DNA of 64,000 nucleotides from Sporolactobacillus sp. CQH2019 (GCF_028765345.1 NZ_JARAJZ010000001.1:124001-188000), one strand, 5' to 3'; positions 45,304 to 55,204 are shown, counted from the stretch's first letter. The notes: generated by a model from the sequence alone, not told the origin. Program-made: numbers and translations.

Positions 45304-46173
45304 TCACGGCATTTCAAGAGTCAGGCAGCCCAGTTTCTGGCGGCGATAATCACGGACAATAATCTCCGCGGTACGATCATAATCGACCCGGCCACCGCCG
45401 ACGAGACAGCCGCGATTTCTCCCGATCGCATCAAACAATCCGATCAGCCGGTTATGATCTTCTTCCGTGCCGGCCAGTTCAGGCAGCCCGGCCAGGCTGT
45501 ATCGGCCGGCCAGCTGCTGACGGTAACGGCCGATCATGATTTTCAGCAGAAAAAGAGCGACTTCCTGAAAATCAAACAGTTCCTCCTTGATCGCTCCTGT
45601 TGCTGCCAGACGGAGCCCGACCTCGGGATCGTCGAATTTAGGCCATAAAATACCCGGCGTGTCAAGAAGTTCCATCGTTTTCCCGATTTTTATCCATTGC
45701 TGTGCCGTCGTTATTCCGGGACGGTCTCCGATTTTGGCAATTTTCTTTCCGGCCATTCTGTTGATCAGCGTCGATTTGCCGACATTCGGAATACCGAGTA
45801 TCAGAGCGCGATCGGCGTGAGGCCGGAACCCGTTTTTCTCCATTCTTGCTCTGCGTCCTGCCGTCAGACGGTGAACCGTTTCCGGAATGGCGGATATTCC
45901 CTCGCCGGTCCGGCTGTCGACAAGGTGAACCGTCAGACCCTGGCTTTCAAAATGGCTTTTCCACAGCTTGGTCGCTTCACGATCCGCCATATCGATCTTA
46001 TTCAAAACCAGCAGTCTCGGCTTGCCCGACGCGATCTCTCCGACCAGCGGATTGCGCGAAGAGGCAGGAATCCTGCTGTCGGCCAGTTCGATGACGACAT
46101 CGATCTGCCTGATCCTTTCAATCATCTGCCGCTTTGCCTTGGCCATATGACCGGGATACCATTGTATCGTCAA
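45304..46173 (-). CDS. rbgA: Ribosome assembly GTPase RbgA
   Basis: RbgA (YlqF) is needed for late 50S assembly. It is a circularly permuted GTPase: G4 (LVLNKIDMAD, residue 55-64) comes before G1 (LGIPNVGKSTLIN) and G3 (LLDTPGILWP). N-terminal QWYPGHMAKAKRQM is diagnostic; the C-terminal ANTAR-like RNA-binding domain follows. TTG start with GGGGGGAG. 289 aa. Preceded by the rplS terminator, so a promoter in the short gap is likely. Confidence 0.96.
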   Translation of the reverse strand: MTIQWYPGHMAKAKRQMIERIRQIDVVIELADSRIPASSRNPLVGEIASGKPRLLVLNKIDMADREATKLWKSHFESQGLTVHLVDSRTGEGISAIPETVHRLTAGRRARMEKNGFRPHADRALILGIPNVGKSTLINRMAGKKIAKIGDRPGITTAQQWIKIGKTMELLDTPGILWPKFDDPEVGLRLAATGAIKEELFDFQEVALFLLKIMIGRYRQQLAGRYSLAGLPELAGTEEDHNRLIGLFDAIGRNRGCLVGGGRVDYDRTAEIIVRDYRRQKLGCLTLEMP

Positions 46174-46192
46174 ATTGCTCCCCCCTTAATGC

Positions 46193-46198
46193 ATTATA
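46193..46198 (-). promoter_or_regulatory. Possible -10 element for rbgA
   Basis: A perfect TATAAT on the minus strand lies between the rplS terminator and the rbgA ribosome site. No good -35 is visible, so this is tentative. Confidence 0.35.
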
Positions 46199-46210
46199 AT
46201 AAAGCCATTA

Positions 46211-46245
46211 ATAAAAAGAGGCCCGGTTAACCCCAGGCCCCCTTT
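46211..46245 (-). terminator. Intrinsic terminator of rplS
   Basis: GGGGCCTGG and CCGGGCCTC form a GC-rich stem with a short loop, followed by TTTTTATT on the minus strand. Confidence 0.85.
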
Positions 46246-46271
46246 TATCTTGTCCGTATCTCCGGCACTGC

Positions 46272-46613
46272 TTATTTGCTCTTAATACGCGCTTTTTTGC
46301 CGCGCAGATTGCGCAGATAATAAAGCTTCGCACGGCGAACCTTGCCGTGGCGGACAACTTCAATTTTATCAATCTTAGGCGAATTCACAGGAAACGCTCT
46401 TTCGACACCCACGCCGTAAGATATTTTGCGAACGGTGAATGTTGCGCTGATCCCGCTGCCGTGGCGCTTGATCACGACGCCCTCGAAAATCTGAACACGT
46501 TCGTGTGTGCCTTCAATGATCTTCACGTGTACTTTCAAAGTATCGCCCGGTCTGAAATCGGGAATATCGTTCCGCAGCTGTTCCTTTGTAATTTCATCAA
46601 GTATATTTGGCAT
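46272..46613 (-). CDS. rplS: 50S ribosomal protein L19
   Basis: L19 (bL19) sits at the 30S-50S interface. The sequence from [13 protein letters not shown] through [23 protein letters not shown] and [19 protein letters not shown] is characteristic. The frame is open to 46673, but AGGAGG precedes the ATG at 46613, giving 113 aa. It has its own promoter and a structured leader behind trmD, and a terminator after it. Confidence 0.98.
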   Translation of the reverse strand: MPNILDEITKEQLRNDIPDFRPGDTLKVHVKIIEGTHERVQIFEGVVIKRHGSGISATFTVRKISYGVGVERAFPVNSPKIDKIEVVRHGKVRRAKLYYLRNLRGKKARIKSK

Positions 46614-46697
46614 ATTAAAATGGCCTCCTTCCGTACAAATGCTCTTACAGTCCGTCAAACTGCAGCGGAACATCGTATTCTGCTCATAATTGCCACG
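46614..46697 (-). ncRNA. L19-type ribosomal protein leader
   Basis: Upstream of rplS, TTCCG (46666-46670) can pair with CGGAA (46629-46633), enclosing CAGT/ACTG around TTGACGG. The outer 3' arm adjoins the AAGGAGG ribosome site, so the stem could hide it. Position and shape fit the known Bacillales L19 leader; I could not score it. Confidence 0.5.
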
Positions 46698-46703
46698 AAA
46701 ACT

Positions 46704-46733
46704 ATGTTACCATAACCGATCCGCTTCGTGCAA
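46704..46733 (-). promoter_or_regulatory. Sigma-A-like promoter of rplS
   Basis: TTGCAC, 18 bases, TAACAT with TG before it (extended -10) on the minus strand, downstream of trmD. Confidence 0.6.
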
Positions 46734-46775
46734 GTTAAAATTCGGGAACGGGCCTTTGGCCGGCTCCGCAAAGTC

Positions 46776-47519
46776 TCATTCCTTATTTTCGCGTTTGAAT
46801 TCCGCGAGCCACTCCGTTTCTTTCTGTGAAAAGGCACGGCCTGTCAGCAGATCCGGGCGGCGCAGAAACGTCCGTCTTAAAGATTCTTTGCGGCGCCATT
46901 CGGCAATTTTTTCATGATTGCCGGACATCAGCACATCAGGCACCGTCATTCCGCGAAAATCGGCCGGGCGGGTATAATGAGGATGCTCGAGCAGCCCGTC
47001 GGAGAAAGAATCTGTGACTGCCGATGTGTCATTTCCGAGCACGCCCGGAATCAGGCGGACAATGCTGTCGATCATTGCCATGGCGGCAAGCTCTCCCCCG
47101 GTCATGACGAAATCGCCGATCGAATATTCATCTGTGACCAGGTACCGGGGAATCCGCTCGTCGAATCCTTCATAATGCCCGCAGATAAAGATCAGCTGCT
47201 CCTCGGCTGACAGTTGTTCCGCATCTTTTTGCCTGAACGGTTTCCCCTGAGGAGAAGTTAAAATAATACGCGGAGAAAAATCGGCCTCCGTGCGAACAGC
47301 TTCGATCGCGTCAAAAATCGGCTGCGGCATCAGGACCATGCCCGCGCCCCCTCCGAACGGATAGTCGTCCACTTTTCTATGTTTGTTTACCGTGTAATCG
47401 CGAAAATCTGTGATGTGGTAAGAGACGGCACCCTTTTCAGCAGCTTTCCCGAGGATCGACTCGTTAAACACTCCATGAAACATGGCGGGAAACAGCGACA
47501 GAACATCAATCCTCATCAT
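46776..47519 (-). CDS. trmD: tRNA (guanine-37-N1) methyltransferase TrmD
   Basis: TrmD methylates G37 of tRNAs to prevent frameshifting and is essential. Knotted SPOUT fold: [13 protein letters not shown] at the start, [38 protein letters not shown] and [15 protein letters not shown] are all conserved. 247 aa. Two adjacent ATGs (47519, 47516) are possible. It overlaps the end of rimM by 14 bp. Confidence 0.98.
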   Translation of the reverse strand: MMRIDVLSLFPAMFHGVFNESILGKAAEKGAVSYHITDFRDYTVNKHRKVDDYPFGGGAGMVLMPQPIFDAIEAVRTEADFSPRIILTSPQGKPFRQKDAEQLSAEEQLIFICGHYEGFDERIPRYLVTDEYSIGDFVMTGGELAAMAMIDSIVRLIPGVLGNDTSAVTDSFSDGLLEHPHYTRPADFRGMTVPDVLMSGNHEKIAEWRRKESLRRTFLRRPDLLTGRAFSQKETEWLAEFKRENKE

Positions 47520-48030
47520 CGATCAGTCCCGGAATCAAATGCACCGTAATACGCCTATGTTCGGTGTCAACGGCCTTTACGACATCCGTAATGTACGGCA
47601 GCAGTAAATCTTTTCCCTTTGTCCGGATCACCCAGACATCGTTGGCTCCCGGTGAAAGAATCTCTTTGACCTCGCCGAGATGCTCTCCGGCGTCGGTAAC
47701 GACATCCGCACCAATAATCTGGTGGTAATAAAAATCGCCGTTCTCAAGTTGTGCAAGCTGGTCTTTTGAAACATAAAGCGAACATCCCTTGTATTTCTCA
47801 ACTTCGTTGATTGTGCCGAAGCGCTCAAAGGTAAGAAGATCGAACTGCTTGTGGCGCCGGTGTTCGGCGACCGTAAGCGGCTCGTACGACGACGTGCGGT
47901 CATCGTGAACATAGAGCACCGCGCCCCTGGCAAACCGTTTTTCGGGAAAGTCCGTTACACTGACGACTTTCACTTCACCTTTGATTCCGCGGGTATTGAC
48001 TATTTTTCCTACATAGATCCAGTCTGTCAC
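47506..48030 (-). CDS. rimM: Ribosome maturation factor RimM
   Basis: RimM helps mature the 30S head by binding S19. N-terminal beta-barrel [19 protein letters not shown] and C-terminal PRC-barrel-like [12 protein letters not shown] are typical. 174 aa. GTG with GAGGAGGA. It overlaps trmD by 14 bp. Between it and khpA lies a strong hairpin where ylqD is found in B. subtilis. Confidence 0.96.
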   Translation of the reverse strand: MTDWIYVGKIVNTRGIKGEVKVVSVTDFPEKRFARGAVLYVHDDRTSSYEPLTVAEHRRHKQFDLLTFERFGTINEVEKYKGCSLYVSKDQLAQLENGDFYYHQIIGADVVTDAGEHLGEVKEILSPGANDVWVIRTKGKDLLLPYITDVVKAVDTEHRRITVHLIPGLIDDED

Positions 48031-48078
48031 TGAACTTCCTCCTCATCCGATGGCTGAAAGGCATCGCTTCCGCAGGCG

Positions 48079-48111
48079 AAAAAGAGAAGGGCCGGTTTCC
48101 CTCCTCTTTTT
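48079..48111 (-). terminator. Terminator-like hairpin between khpA and rimM
   Basis: AAAAAGAGGAGGG pairs with CCCTTCTCTTTTT (one mismatch, 7-base loop). Symmetric A/T flanks could work on both strands. No promoter is visible between it and rimM. Confidence 0.65.
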
Positions 48112-48119
48112 CTTTGCAC

Positions 48120-48350
48120 TTATTCACGAATCAGGAACTGGACGTTTTTCCCCTTTGCACTGCCTGCGGCGGAGACAATCGTGCGCAGAGCTCCGGCTAC
48201 ACGGCCGCGTTTGCCGATCACTCTGCCCATGTCCTTCTTATTCACAGCAAGAACATAGGTAATCTGTTTCTCATCTTCCTGTCTCTGAATCTGAACATCC
48301 TCGGGGTAATCAATGAGCGGGACAACCATGGCTTTAATCAGTTCGTCCAT
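48120..48350 (-). CDS. khpA: KH-domain RNA-binding protein KhpA
   Basis: KhpA (YlqC) is a small KH protein that pairs with KhpB/Jag and affects cell elongation and RNA in Firmicutes. The 76-aa sequence has the KH core KKDMGRVIGKRGRVAGALRT with the GxxG loop (GKRG). ATG with GGAG. Located directly after rpsP. Confidence 0.95.
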   Translation of the reverse strand: MDELIKAMVVPLIDYPEDVQIQRQEDEKQITYVLAVNKKDMGRVIGKRGRVAGALRTIVSAAGSAKGKNVQFLIRE

Positions 48351-48386
48351 TGCGCTTCCGCTCCTTAAAATTTCAAATTCTGAAGA

Positions 48387-48659
48387 TTATTTTTTCAGCT
48401 TGCTGTTGTGGAACTTTTCCATCAGGCCCTTTTTCGAAAACAAGTTGCGCACCGTATCGGACGGCTGCGCGCCCTTTTTCAGCCAGTCAAGCGCCTTTTC
48501 TTCATTCACATCAAATGTTTTCGGCGTTGAAACCGGATTGTAAGTCCCTATTTCCTCAATGAAGCGCCCGTCGCGCGGTGCACGTGAATCCGCAACAACG
48601 ACTCTGTAAAAAGGACGCTTCTTGGCTCCCATACGTTTTAAACGAATCTTAACTGACAT
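48387..48659 (-). CDS. rpsP: 30S ribosomal protein S16
   Basis: S16 (bS16) stabilises the 30S body. [20 protein letters not shown] and [20 protein letters not shown] are characteristic. A TTG at 48665 is in frame, but GGAAGGTG precedes the ATG at 48659; 90 aa. It is in the ylxM-ffh-rpsP-khpA unit. Confidence 0.98.
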   Translation of the reverse strand: MSVKIRLKRMGAKKRPFYRVVVADSRAPRDGRFIEEIGTYNPVSTPKTFDVNEEKALDWLKKGAQPSDTVRNLFSKKGLMEKFHNSKLKK

Positions 48660-48722
48660 AAACAAACACCTTCCCCTTTAAAATTATCAATCATTTTATC
48701 AACTTTTCGAAGAAACGGATGA

Positions 48723-50069
48723 TCACATAAACGGCAGGTTAAACGGATTGCCGCGTTTCTTCCCCTTCGCCTTGCCCATAAACTGTTTCATCATTTTCTT
48801 CATGTCTTTAAATTGTTTCAACAGCCGATTGACATCGGCGATCGATGTACCGCTGCCAAGCGCAATCCGTTTTCTGCGGCTGGAGTTGATGATCTCCGGA
48901 TCGCTTTTCTCCGACGGCGTCATCGAGCGGATGATCGCTTCGATCTGGTCGATTTTCTTCTCATCGATCTTCATGTTCTTCATGCCCTTGAAACGATTGG
49001 CTCCGGGCATCATCGCCAGCAGATCGTCGATCGGCCCCATCTTGCGGACCTGGCCGATCTGATCGAGAAAATCGTCCAGAGTAAAGCTGACAGACCGCAG
49101 CTTCTGCTCCATCTCCCGGGCTTTTTTTTCATCGACGGAGGCCTGTGCCTTCTCAATCAATGAAAGAACATCGCCCATTCCCAATATACGCGAAGCCATG
49201 CGGTCAGGGTGGAACGGTTCGATTGCATCCATTTTCTCGCCCGTTCCGACAAACTTGATCGGCGTTCCCGTGACGGATCGGATGGAAAGTGCCGCCCCGC
49301 CCCGCGTGTCTCCGTCCAGCTTGGTCATGATGACGCCGGTAAGATCGAGACGGTCGTTAAAACTGCCGGCCACATTCACGGCATCCTGGCCGGTCATCGC
49401 ATCGACGACCAGGAAGATTTCGTCCGGATGGCTGATCGCTTTGATCTGTTCCAATTCATCCATCAGCACATCGTCCACGTGCAGCCTTCCTGCCGTATCA
49501 ATCAGGATCACATCATTGTGCTCCGCCTTTGCCTGCTCAATACCCTGGCGGACAATCTCCACCGGGCTGACCTTATCGCCCAGCGTAAAAACCGGGATAT
49601 TCAGCTGCCCGCCCAACGTCTGCAGCTGCTTGATCGCTGCCGGGCGGTAAACATCGGCGGCAATCATCAACGGTTTCTTATTGTTCGCCTTGCGGATAAA
49701 ATTGGCCAGTTTTGCGGCAGAGGTCGTTTTCCCGGCACCCTGAAGGCCGACAAAGAGAATGATGGTCGGCGGTTTAGCGGCAAAGTTCAGCTTGGTCTGA
49801 TCTCCGCCCATCAGGTTCGTCAGTTCCTGCTGAACGACTTTGATCACCTGCTGTCCGGGCGTCAGACTTTTCAAAACTTCCTGCCCGACCGCCCGTTCCT
49901 GTACACGGCGGACAAATGATTTAACGACCTTGAAGTTGACATCGGCTTCAAGAAGCGCCAGGCGGATCTCACGGCCCATCTGCTTCACATCGGCTTCGGA
50001 AACCTTGCCCTTGCCGCGAATTTTCTTCATCGTCTCCTGCAGTCTGCCTGCAAGGCTTTCAAATGCCAT
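48723..50069 (-). CDS. ffh: Signal recognition particle protein Ffh
   Basis: Ffh with scRNA delivers membrane proteins to FtsY. N domain, then G domain with GLQGAGKTTSAAKLA, DVYRPAAIKQL, DTAGRLHVDD and TKLDGDTRGGAALS; the Met-rich M domain (SSRRKRIALGSGTSIADVNRL and MKKMMKQFM) binds RNA and signal peptides. A GTG at 50078 is in frame, but the ribosome site AGGAAGTGGGAAGA favours the ATG at 50069; 448 aa. Next to ylxM. Confidence 0.98.
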   Translation of the reverse strand: MAFESLAGRLQETMKKIRGKGKVSEADVKQMGREIRLALLEADVNFKVVKSFVRRVQERAVGQEVLKSLTPGQQVIKVVQQELTNLMGGDQTKLNFAAKPPTIILFVGLQGAGKTTSAAKLANFIRKANNKKPLMIAADVYRPAAIKQLQTLGGQLNIPVFTLGDKVSPVEIVRQGIEQAKAEHNDVILIDTAGRLHVDDVLMDELEQIKAISHPDEIFLVVDAMTGQDAVNVAGSFNDRLDLTGVIMTKLDGDTRGGAALSIRSVTGTPIKFVGTGEKMDAIEPFHPDRMASRILGMGDVLSLIEKAQASVDEKKAREMEQKLRSVSFTLDDFLDQIGQVRKMGPIDDLLAMMPGANRFKGMKNMKIDEKKIDQIEAIIRSMTPSEKSDPEIINSSRRKRIALGSGTSIADVNRLLKQFKDMKKMMKQFMGKAKGKKRGNPFNLPFM

Positions 50070-50081
50070 TCTTCCCACTTC

Positions 50082-50417
50082 CTAGTCTAAATTTTCCAGC
50101 TTGTCAAGAGCCGAATTCAGCTTCCGGTGTTCTTCGCCGCTCAGACAGTTTGCCTGCTCCCTGAGTTCGGAAATGAGAGAAAGACGCGCCCGATATTTGC
50201 GCAGCAATCCTAATTTTTCCTCGAACGCCTCAAGCGCGGCTTCCGCCCGCTTCAGGTTGTCATAGACCGCCTGTCTCGTCACCTGGCATTTTTCGGCTAT
50301 CTCGCCGAGTGAAAAATCATTAAGATAATAAAGATTTAGATATTCCTGCTGCTTAGAAGTGAGAAGCGGCTGATAGAAATCGTATAGGGCGTTGACCCTT
50401 AAGATCTTCTCAAGCAT
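50082..50417 (-). CDS. ylxM: YlxM, putative SRP-associated DNA-binding protein
   Basis: YlxM is a small helix-turn-helix protein that in other Firmicutes modulates SRP. The 111-aa sequence has a sigma-70 region-4-like HTH (FSLGEIAEKCQVTRQAVYDNL). The frame is open to 50462, but AAGGGGA precedes the ATG at 50417 (MLEKILRVN), giving the B. subtilis size. First gene of its operon, with a strong promoter in front and ffh 12 bp behind. Confidence 0.94.
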   Translation of the reverse strand: MLEKILRVNALYDFYQPLLTSKQQEYLNLYYLNDFSLGEIAEKCQVTRQAVYDNLKRAEAALEAFEEKLGLLRKYRARLSLISELREQANCLSGEEHRKLNSALDKLENLD

Positions 50418-50461
50418 GGCAAAATCCCCTTGACTGTAAAGGTCTTTTACTTTACGGAACA

Positions 50462-50490
50462 ATGATACAGGAACAGTCTTGGCCTGTCAA
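50462..50490 (-). promoter_or_regulatory. Strong sigma-A promoter of ylxM-ffh-rpsP-khpA
   Basis: TTGACA, 17 bases, TATCAT on the minus strand, just after the ftsY stop. Confidence 0.75.
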
Positions 50491-50506
50491 GTTTTTTCCT
50501 TCATTT

Positions 50507-51526
50507 TTATGATTGCCGCGAAGAATCTTCTGCTTCTGCTTCGCCATCCGACGTTTCAAACATGGCGGAAACGAGTCCGTACACAAAAGCATCGGCATCA
50601 AAGGCATGCAGATCGTTGATTTTTTCTCCGAGGCCGACGAGTTTCACCGGAAGGTCCAGCTCGTGGCGGACGGCCAGCACAATACCGCCTTTAGCCGTAC
50701 CGTCCAGCTTCGTCAGGACAATTCCCGTGACATTTGAGGCCTGGCGAAAAAGCTTGGCCTGATTCAGCGCATTCTGGCCGGTCGTCGCATCGAGAACGAG
50801 CAGCACTTCCTGCGGCGCTCCCGGCAATTCCCGGGCTATGACCCGTTTGATCTTCTCCAATTCTTTCATCAGGTTGACTTTATTCTGGAGCCGGCCGGCC
50901 GTATCGCAGATCAGTACATCCGAATGCCGGGATTCTGCGGCCTTCAGAGCGTCAAAGACGACCGAAGCGGGATCGGAACCTTCCCGGTGTTTGATCACGT
51001 CGATGCCGGCACGGTCTCCCCAGACCTGGAGCTGGTCGATCGCCCCGGCCCTGAACGTATCCGCTGCCGCAAGCAAAACGGTTCTGCCTTCACTCTTCAG
51101 CCTGTTTGCCAGTTTGCCCGCCGTCGTCGTTTTGCCCGCACCATTGACACCGACCATGAGAATAACCGTCAGTCCGTCCGGATTCAGGTTCAGTTTTGTT
51201 TCATCCGGATTCTTTGTCAGGAATCCGGAGAGTACTTCGACAATGACGTCTTTCAGCTTATCGCTGTCTTTAATATTGCGTGTCCTCGCTTCATCTTTTA
51301 ATTTTTCAACCAGATCCATCACGGTCGTGACGCCGACATCGGACTCAATCAGAATATCTTCCAATTCTTCAAAAAAGTCCTCATCCACCTTGCGATAGCG
51401 TTTGACAAGGTTGTTCATTTTTTCTGAGAACGACTGTCTCGTTTTCGACAGGCCGTCACGAAATTTATCGGTCACCGTCTCCGTACGCCCTGTCAGCTTC
51501 TCCTTCATTTTACTGAAAAAGCTCAT
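50507..51526 (-). CDS. ftsY: SRP receptor FtsY
   Basis: FtsY receives SRP-ribosome complexes at the membrane. The N-terminal A region is basic, followed by the NG domain: [44 protein letters not shown] and [14 protein letters not shown]. 339 aa. ATG with GGAGGG. Behind smc with 46 bp between them. Confidence 0.97.
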   Translation of the reverse strand: MSFFSKMKEKLTGRTETVTDKFRDGLSKTRQSFSEKMNNLVKRYRKVDEDFFEELEDILIESDVGVTTVMDLVEKLKDEARTRNIKDSDKLKDVIVEVLSGFLTKNPDETKLNLNPDGLTVILMVGVNGAGKTTTAGKLANRLKSEGRTVLLAAADTFRAGAIDQLQVWGDRAGIDVIKHREGSDPASVVFDALKAAESRHSDVLICDTAGRLQNKVNLMKELEKIKRVIARELPGAPQEVLLVLDATTGQNALNQAKLFRQASNVTGIVLTKLDGTAKGGIVLAVRHELDLPVKLVGLGEKINDLHAFDADAFVYGLVSAMFETSDGEAEAEDSSRQS

Positions 51527-51572
51527 GTCTTTCCCTCCTTCGCAGTCTTTTTTTATTTCAAAACGGTTTCTA

Positions 51573-54500
51573 TCAGCGATTTGCCGAGATCAGTTCTTCT
51601 GTTTCTTCGAGGCGGACGGATACCAGCCGCGATATCCCGGATTCCTGCATGGTAACGCCGTACAGCACATCCGCATGCTCCATTGTCCCGTGACGGTGGG
51701 TCACGACAATAAATTGCGTCTCAGCGCTGAATTTCTTCAAAAAACCGGCAAAGCGGTCGACATTGGCGTCGTCAAGCGCCGCCTCCACTTCATCGAGCAC
51801 GCAGAAGGGAACCGGACGTACCTTAAGAATGGCAAATAGAAGGGCGATCGCCGTCAGTGCACGCTCTCCCCCCGAGAGCAGAGACAGGCGCTGCAGTTTT
51901 TTCCCCGGCGGTTCAGCCAGGATCTCAATACCGCTGTTCAGCAGATCATCCGGATCAATCAGCTTCAGATCGGCCCGTCCTCCGCCGAAAAGCTCCTGAA
52001 AGACCACCTGAAACTGTTCCCGGATTTTTTTAAACGTTTTTGAAAAACGCTGCCCGACTTCGCGGTCCATCTCCGTCATGACATTCTCCAGCGTTGCTCT
52101 CGCTTTCAGCAGATCGTCTCTTTGTGCAGCAAGAAAATGTTCCCGTTCCGAAACATCCTTATATTCGTCTATGGCGCCGAGATTCACAGTCCCCAGCTCT
52201 TCAACAGCCCGTTTAATCAATTTTACTTTTTTACGGGCTTCCGCCACATCCATCGTCAGCGGATATTTCTCCCTGGCCGCTTCGATCGTCAGTTCATAGT
52301 CTTCCCGCAACGTATCCAGCAAATGATCCAGCTGGACGTCCAGACGGCCCAGTGCCAGATTTTCTTCCTGAAAAGCATTGGTCAGCCGATCAAGCGCCTG
52401 CCGCTTTTCTTTAAGAAGCCGTTCTTCTTCCGATAAATGTTCCTGTTTGCCGCGGCGAAGCTCTTTCTTTTCTGTCAGAAGCCCGCTGAGTCTTTCTTTT
52501 TCCAGTTTTGCTGCCTGAACTTTCTGTTCAAGCGTCTTTGTACTGTCGGACTGATCCTTTAATTCCGAATGGACATCGTCGATGGATAATCTGAGCGCCT
52601 CGATAGAAGCAATCAGATCATCGACACGTGCGCCCGACTGCCCTGCTTTTTCTTTCTGATGAGCGACGATCTGCCCCTGCCTGGCGGTTTCCACCTTCAG
52701 CGAAGTAATCTCCGCCTGCAGAGCCGCCTTGCTGGAATCGCGGTTCTTTCTGTTCTCAGACAGCCGATCAATGCGCGAACTCAGATCCTCTCCCTTTTGT
52801 GTGTGCATGGCAAGATCGCGGTCGATTTCCTTCAGGCGCTGCGCAATCGTCTGCTGTTCGGAAGTAAAGTCTCCGGTTTCCCTGGCGAGCAGCTGATATT
52901 TCTCGGAACTGTTTTTTTCTTCTGCTTCCGCTTCATGAACCTGCTCCTCAAGCTTCCGGTAGGTCTCGGCCGCCTGCCTGACGTTTTCCCGCAATTTCCC
53001 CGTCCGCAGCTCATCGGCAGCGATCCGGTTCTTCAGTTCTGAGAAGCCGCGCTCCAGTTGCTCTTTCTTCGCGCGCATCTCCCCGATCTGCGCCGTAAGC
53101 CGGTCAATTTCCGCCGCCCGCCCGATTAAGCCGGCGCGGTTCTGCCGCAGACTGCCGCCGGTCATTGCGCCGCCAGGAGCCACGACATCGCCGTCAAGCG
53201 TCACAATTCTGTACCGGTAGCCCAGCAGCTTGGCCAGGCTGTTGGCCCCCGCCAGGTTCCGGGCAATCACAACCGCTCCGAGCAGATGCCCGATCACATC
53301 ACAGTATGCCTGATCGCAATGAACGAGTTCCTCGGCTGTCCCGACAAAATCGGGATGTTTGGAAAGGCGTGTCCTGTCGCCGTAAGGAAGCGATCGTGCC
53401 TTCATAACGGAGACGGGCAGAAAGGTCGCACGTCCCGCCTGACGGCTGCGTAAAAAACGGATCGCTTCCCTCCCCGATGCCTCATCAGAGACGATCACGT
53501 GCTGGGACGATGCCCCGAGCGCCGTTTCGACCGCCGTTCCGTATGTTTTATCCACATGAATAAGCTCCGCCACCGCTCCGTGAATGCCGGAGAGCTTATT
53601 TCTGTTTTTCAGAACAGCCTTGACGCCCTGATTATAACCGGCATATTCTTCCCTGAGCGCCTCAAGCATTTCCCTTCGCGAGACGGCTTGCTTAATCAAA
53701 AGGTCGACTTTTTCAAACGCTTCTTTCTGCCTGCTGTAGCGGTCATGTTCCTTTTCCAGCTGCGATTCGCATGCTGCCAGCGTTTTTTGCAGATTCGTGC
53801 CTTCTTCCGCCTGCCGCTTCATTTCAAAAACAAGTTTTTCTTTTCTCTTCCGCGCATCCTCGGCGCTTTTCCGGACGTCTTCAGAATTTGCTTCCACCCG
53901 ATTTTTCTTTTGCAGAAGCGACTTCTGCTGATCGTTCAGATAGCGCCGCTCATTGCGCATGGAAGCCTGCCGGTTGAGCACTTCGATGTACTCGCCCTTC
54001 AGTTTTTCAATCCTTTCATCGAGATTATGTTCAAATCCGTCGAATTCGGCCAGCTTTCCTTTCAGCTTTTTCTGAAGCTCATTCAGTTTTAAACGCTCCG
54101 CCTGATAGGCCGACTCGCTGCCGTTCAGGGCACGGCGCTCGGACTCGAGCTGCTCCTCGAGCTTTTCGAGCCGTTCTTGCAGTTCCAGGGCGCTGCTTTT
54201 CGCATGTTTCCGGCGCTCGGCCGCCACTTCTTTTTGACCGAGCATTTTCTCGACCTTTTCACCCGATTCGGCCGACTCTGACTGCAGAAGGTCGATATCG
54301 CGATTCAATCTGTCAAGAGCCTCGCGATTCGAACGAAAAAGCTTCTCTTTTTCTTCAATGTCAAGAGCCATCGCCTTTTTCTTCTGATTCAGGCTCTCCG
54401 CGCGGCTTTTTGAAGCCGACCAGTGCGTATGTACCTCTCCGATATCGTAGGCAAGAAGCGCAACATCGACTGTTTCAAGCTCTTCTTTTTTGGCCAGATA

Positions 54501-55142
54501 CTCCCTGGCGGTCGACGCCTGTTCTTCAAGCGGACCGAGCCGGCTGTTCAGTTCATGCAGAATATCTTCGACTCGATTCAGATTGACCACGGCTTCTTCC
54601 AGTTGTTTCTCCGCTGTTTGTTTACGCAATTTATATTTCAGCACGCCGGATGCTTCTTCGAAAATTCTTCGTTTATCTTCGGCTTTGCTGTTTAAAATTT
54701 CATCGATTTTCCCCTGGCCAATGACGGAATAGGCTTCTTTTCCAAGCCCGGAATCCATAAAAAGATCAACGATATCTTTAAGCCGGCAGCTCCGGCGATT
54801 CAACAGAAACTCGCTGTCGCCGGAACGGAATACCCGCCTGGTCACGCTGATTTCGCTGTAATCAAAAGGCAGGTAATGATCCGTATTTTCAAGCGTCAGC
54901 GTAACCTCCGCCATATTAACCGCCTTTTTGGCGTCGCTTCCTGAAAAAATAATATCTTCCATCTTCGAACCGCGCAGCGATTTTGCGGACTGTTCTCCAA
55001 GGACCCAGCGGATCGCTTCCGTAATGTTGCTCTTGCCGCTTCCATTCGGTCCGACGACCGCGGTCACACCGGGAACGAACTCAACAGATGTTTTATTGGC
55101 AAACGATTTGAAGCCGGAAACATCCAGTCTCTTGAGATACAT
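51573..55142 (-). CDS. smc: Chromosome segregation SMC protein
   Basis: SMC with ScpA and ScpB organises and resolves chromosomes. N-terminal Walker A VVGPNGSGKSNITEAI, two long coiled coils, a hinge in the middle (around residues 510-670, with VALGASSQHVIVSDEASG-type region and GGAMTGGSLR), and C-terminal signature LLSGGERALTAIALLFAI with Walker B VLDEVEAALDDANV. 1189 aa, full length. ATG with GGAGGGA. Starts after the rnc terminator. Confidence 0.98.
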   Translation of the reverse strand: MYLKRLDVSGFKSFANKTSVEFVPGVTAVVGPNGSGKSNITEAIRWVLGEQSAKSLRGSKMEDIIFSGSDAKKAVNMAEVTLTLENTDHYLPFDYSEISVTRRVFRSGDSEFLLNRRSCRLKDIVDLFMDSGLGKEAYSVIGQGKIDEILNSKAEDKRRIFEEASGVLKYKLRKQTAEKQLEEAVVNLNRVEDILHELNSRLGPLEEQASTAREYLAKKEELETVDVALLAYDIGEVHTHWSASKSRAESLNQKKKAMALDIEEKEKLFRSNREALDRLNRDIDLLQSESAESGEKVEKMLGQKEVAAERRKHAKSSALELQERLEKLEEQLESERRALNGSESAYQAERLKLNELQKKLKGKLAEFDGFEHNLDERIEKLKGEYIEVLNRQASMRNERRYLNDQQKSLLQKKNRVEANSEDVRKSAEDARKRKEKLVFEMKRQAEEGTNLQKTLAACESQLEKEHDRYSRQKEAFEKVDLLIKQAVSRREMLEALREEYAGYNQGVKAVLKNRNKLSGIHGAVAELIHVDKTYGTAVETALGASSQHVIVSDEASGREAIRFLRSRQAGRATFLPVSVMKARSLPYGDRTRLSKHPDFVGTAEELVHCDQAYCDVIGHLLGAVVIARNLAGANSLAKLLGYRYRIVTLDGDVVAPGGAMTGGSLRQNRAGLIGRAAEIDRLTAQIGEMRAKKEQLERGFSELKNRIAADELRTGKLRENVRQAAETYRKLEEQVHEAEAEEKNSSEKYQLLARETGDFTSEQQTIAQRLKEIDRDLAMHTQKGEDLSSRIDRLSENRKNRDSSKAALQAEITSLKVETARQGQIVAHQKEKAGQSGARVDDLIASIEALRLSIDDVHSELKDQSDSTKTLEQKVQAAKLEKERLSGLLTEKKELRRGKQEHLSEEERLLKEKRQALDRLTNAFQEENLALGRLDVQLDHLLDTLREDYELTIEAAREKYPLTMDVAEARKKVKLIKRAVEELGTVNLGAIDEYKDVSEREHFLAAQRDDLLKARATLENVMTEMDREVGQRFSKTFKKIREQFQVVFQELFGGGRADLKLIDPDDLLNSGIEILAEPPGKKLQRLSLLSGGERALTAIALLFAILKVRPVPFCVLDEVEAALDDANVDRFAGFLKKFSAETQFIVVTHRHGTMEHADVLYGVTMQESGISRLVSVRLEETEELISANR

Positions 55143-55172
55143 CCCGATCCCTCCGTTTCTATTAACTCCATC

Positions 55173-55178
55173 ATTTTA
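55173..55178 (-). promoter_or_regulatory. Possible extended -10 promoter for smc
   Basis: TGTGCTAAAAT on the minus strand gives an extended -10 (TG-N-TAAAAT) between the rnc terminator and smc. No clear -35. Confidence 0.4.
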
Positions 55179-55204
55179 GCACATCGCCTGCCTTGCCGGG
55201 ACCC

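Noticed and set aside
46741-46775. GC-rich GGCC-AAA-GGCC structure after trmD
   Set aside because: Stem too short and tail AATTTTAA too weak for a convincing terminator.
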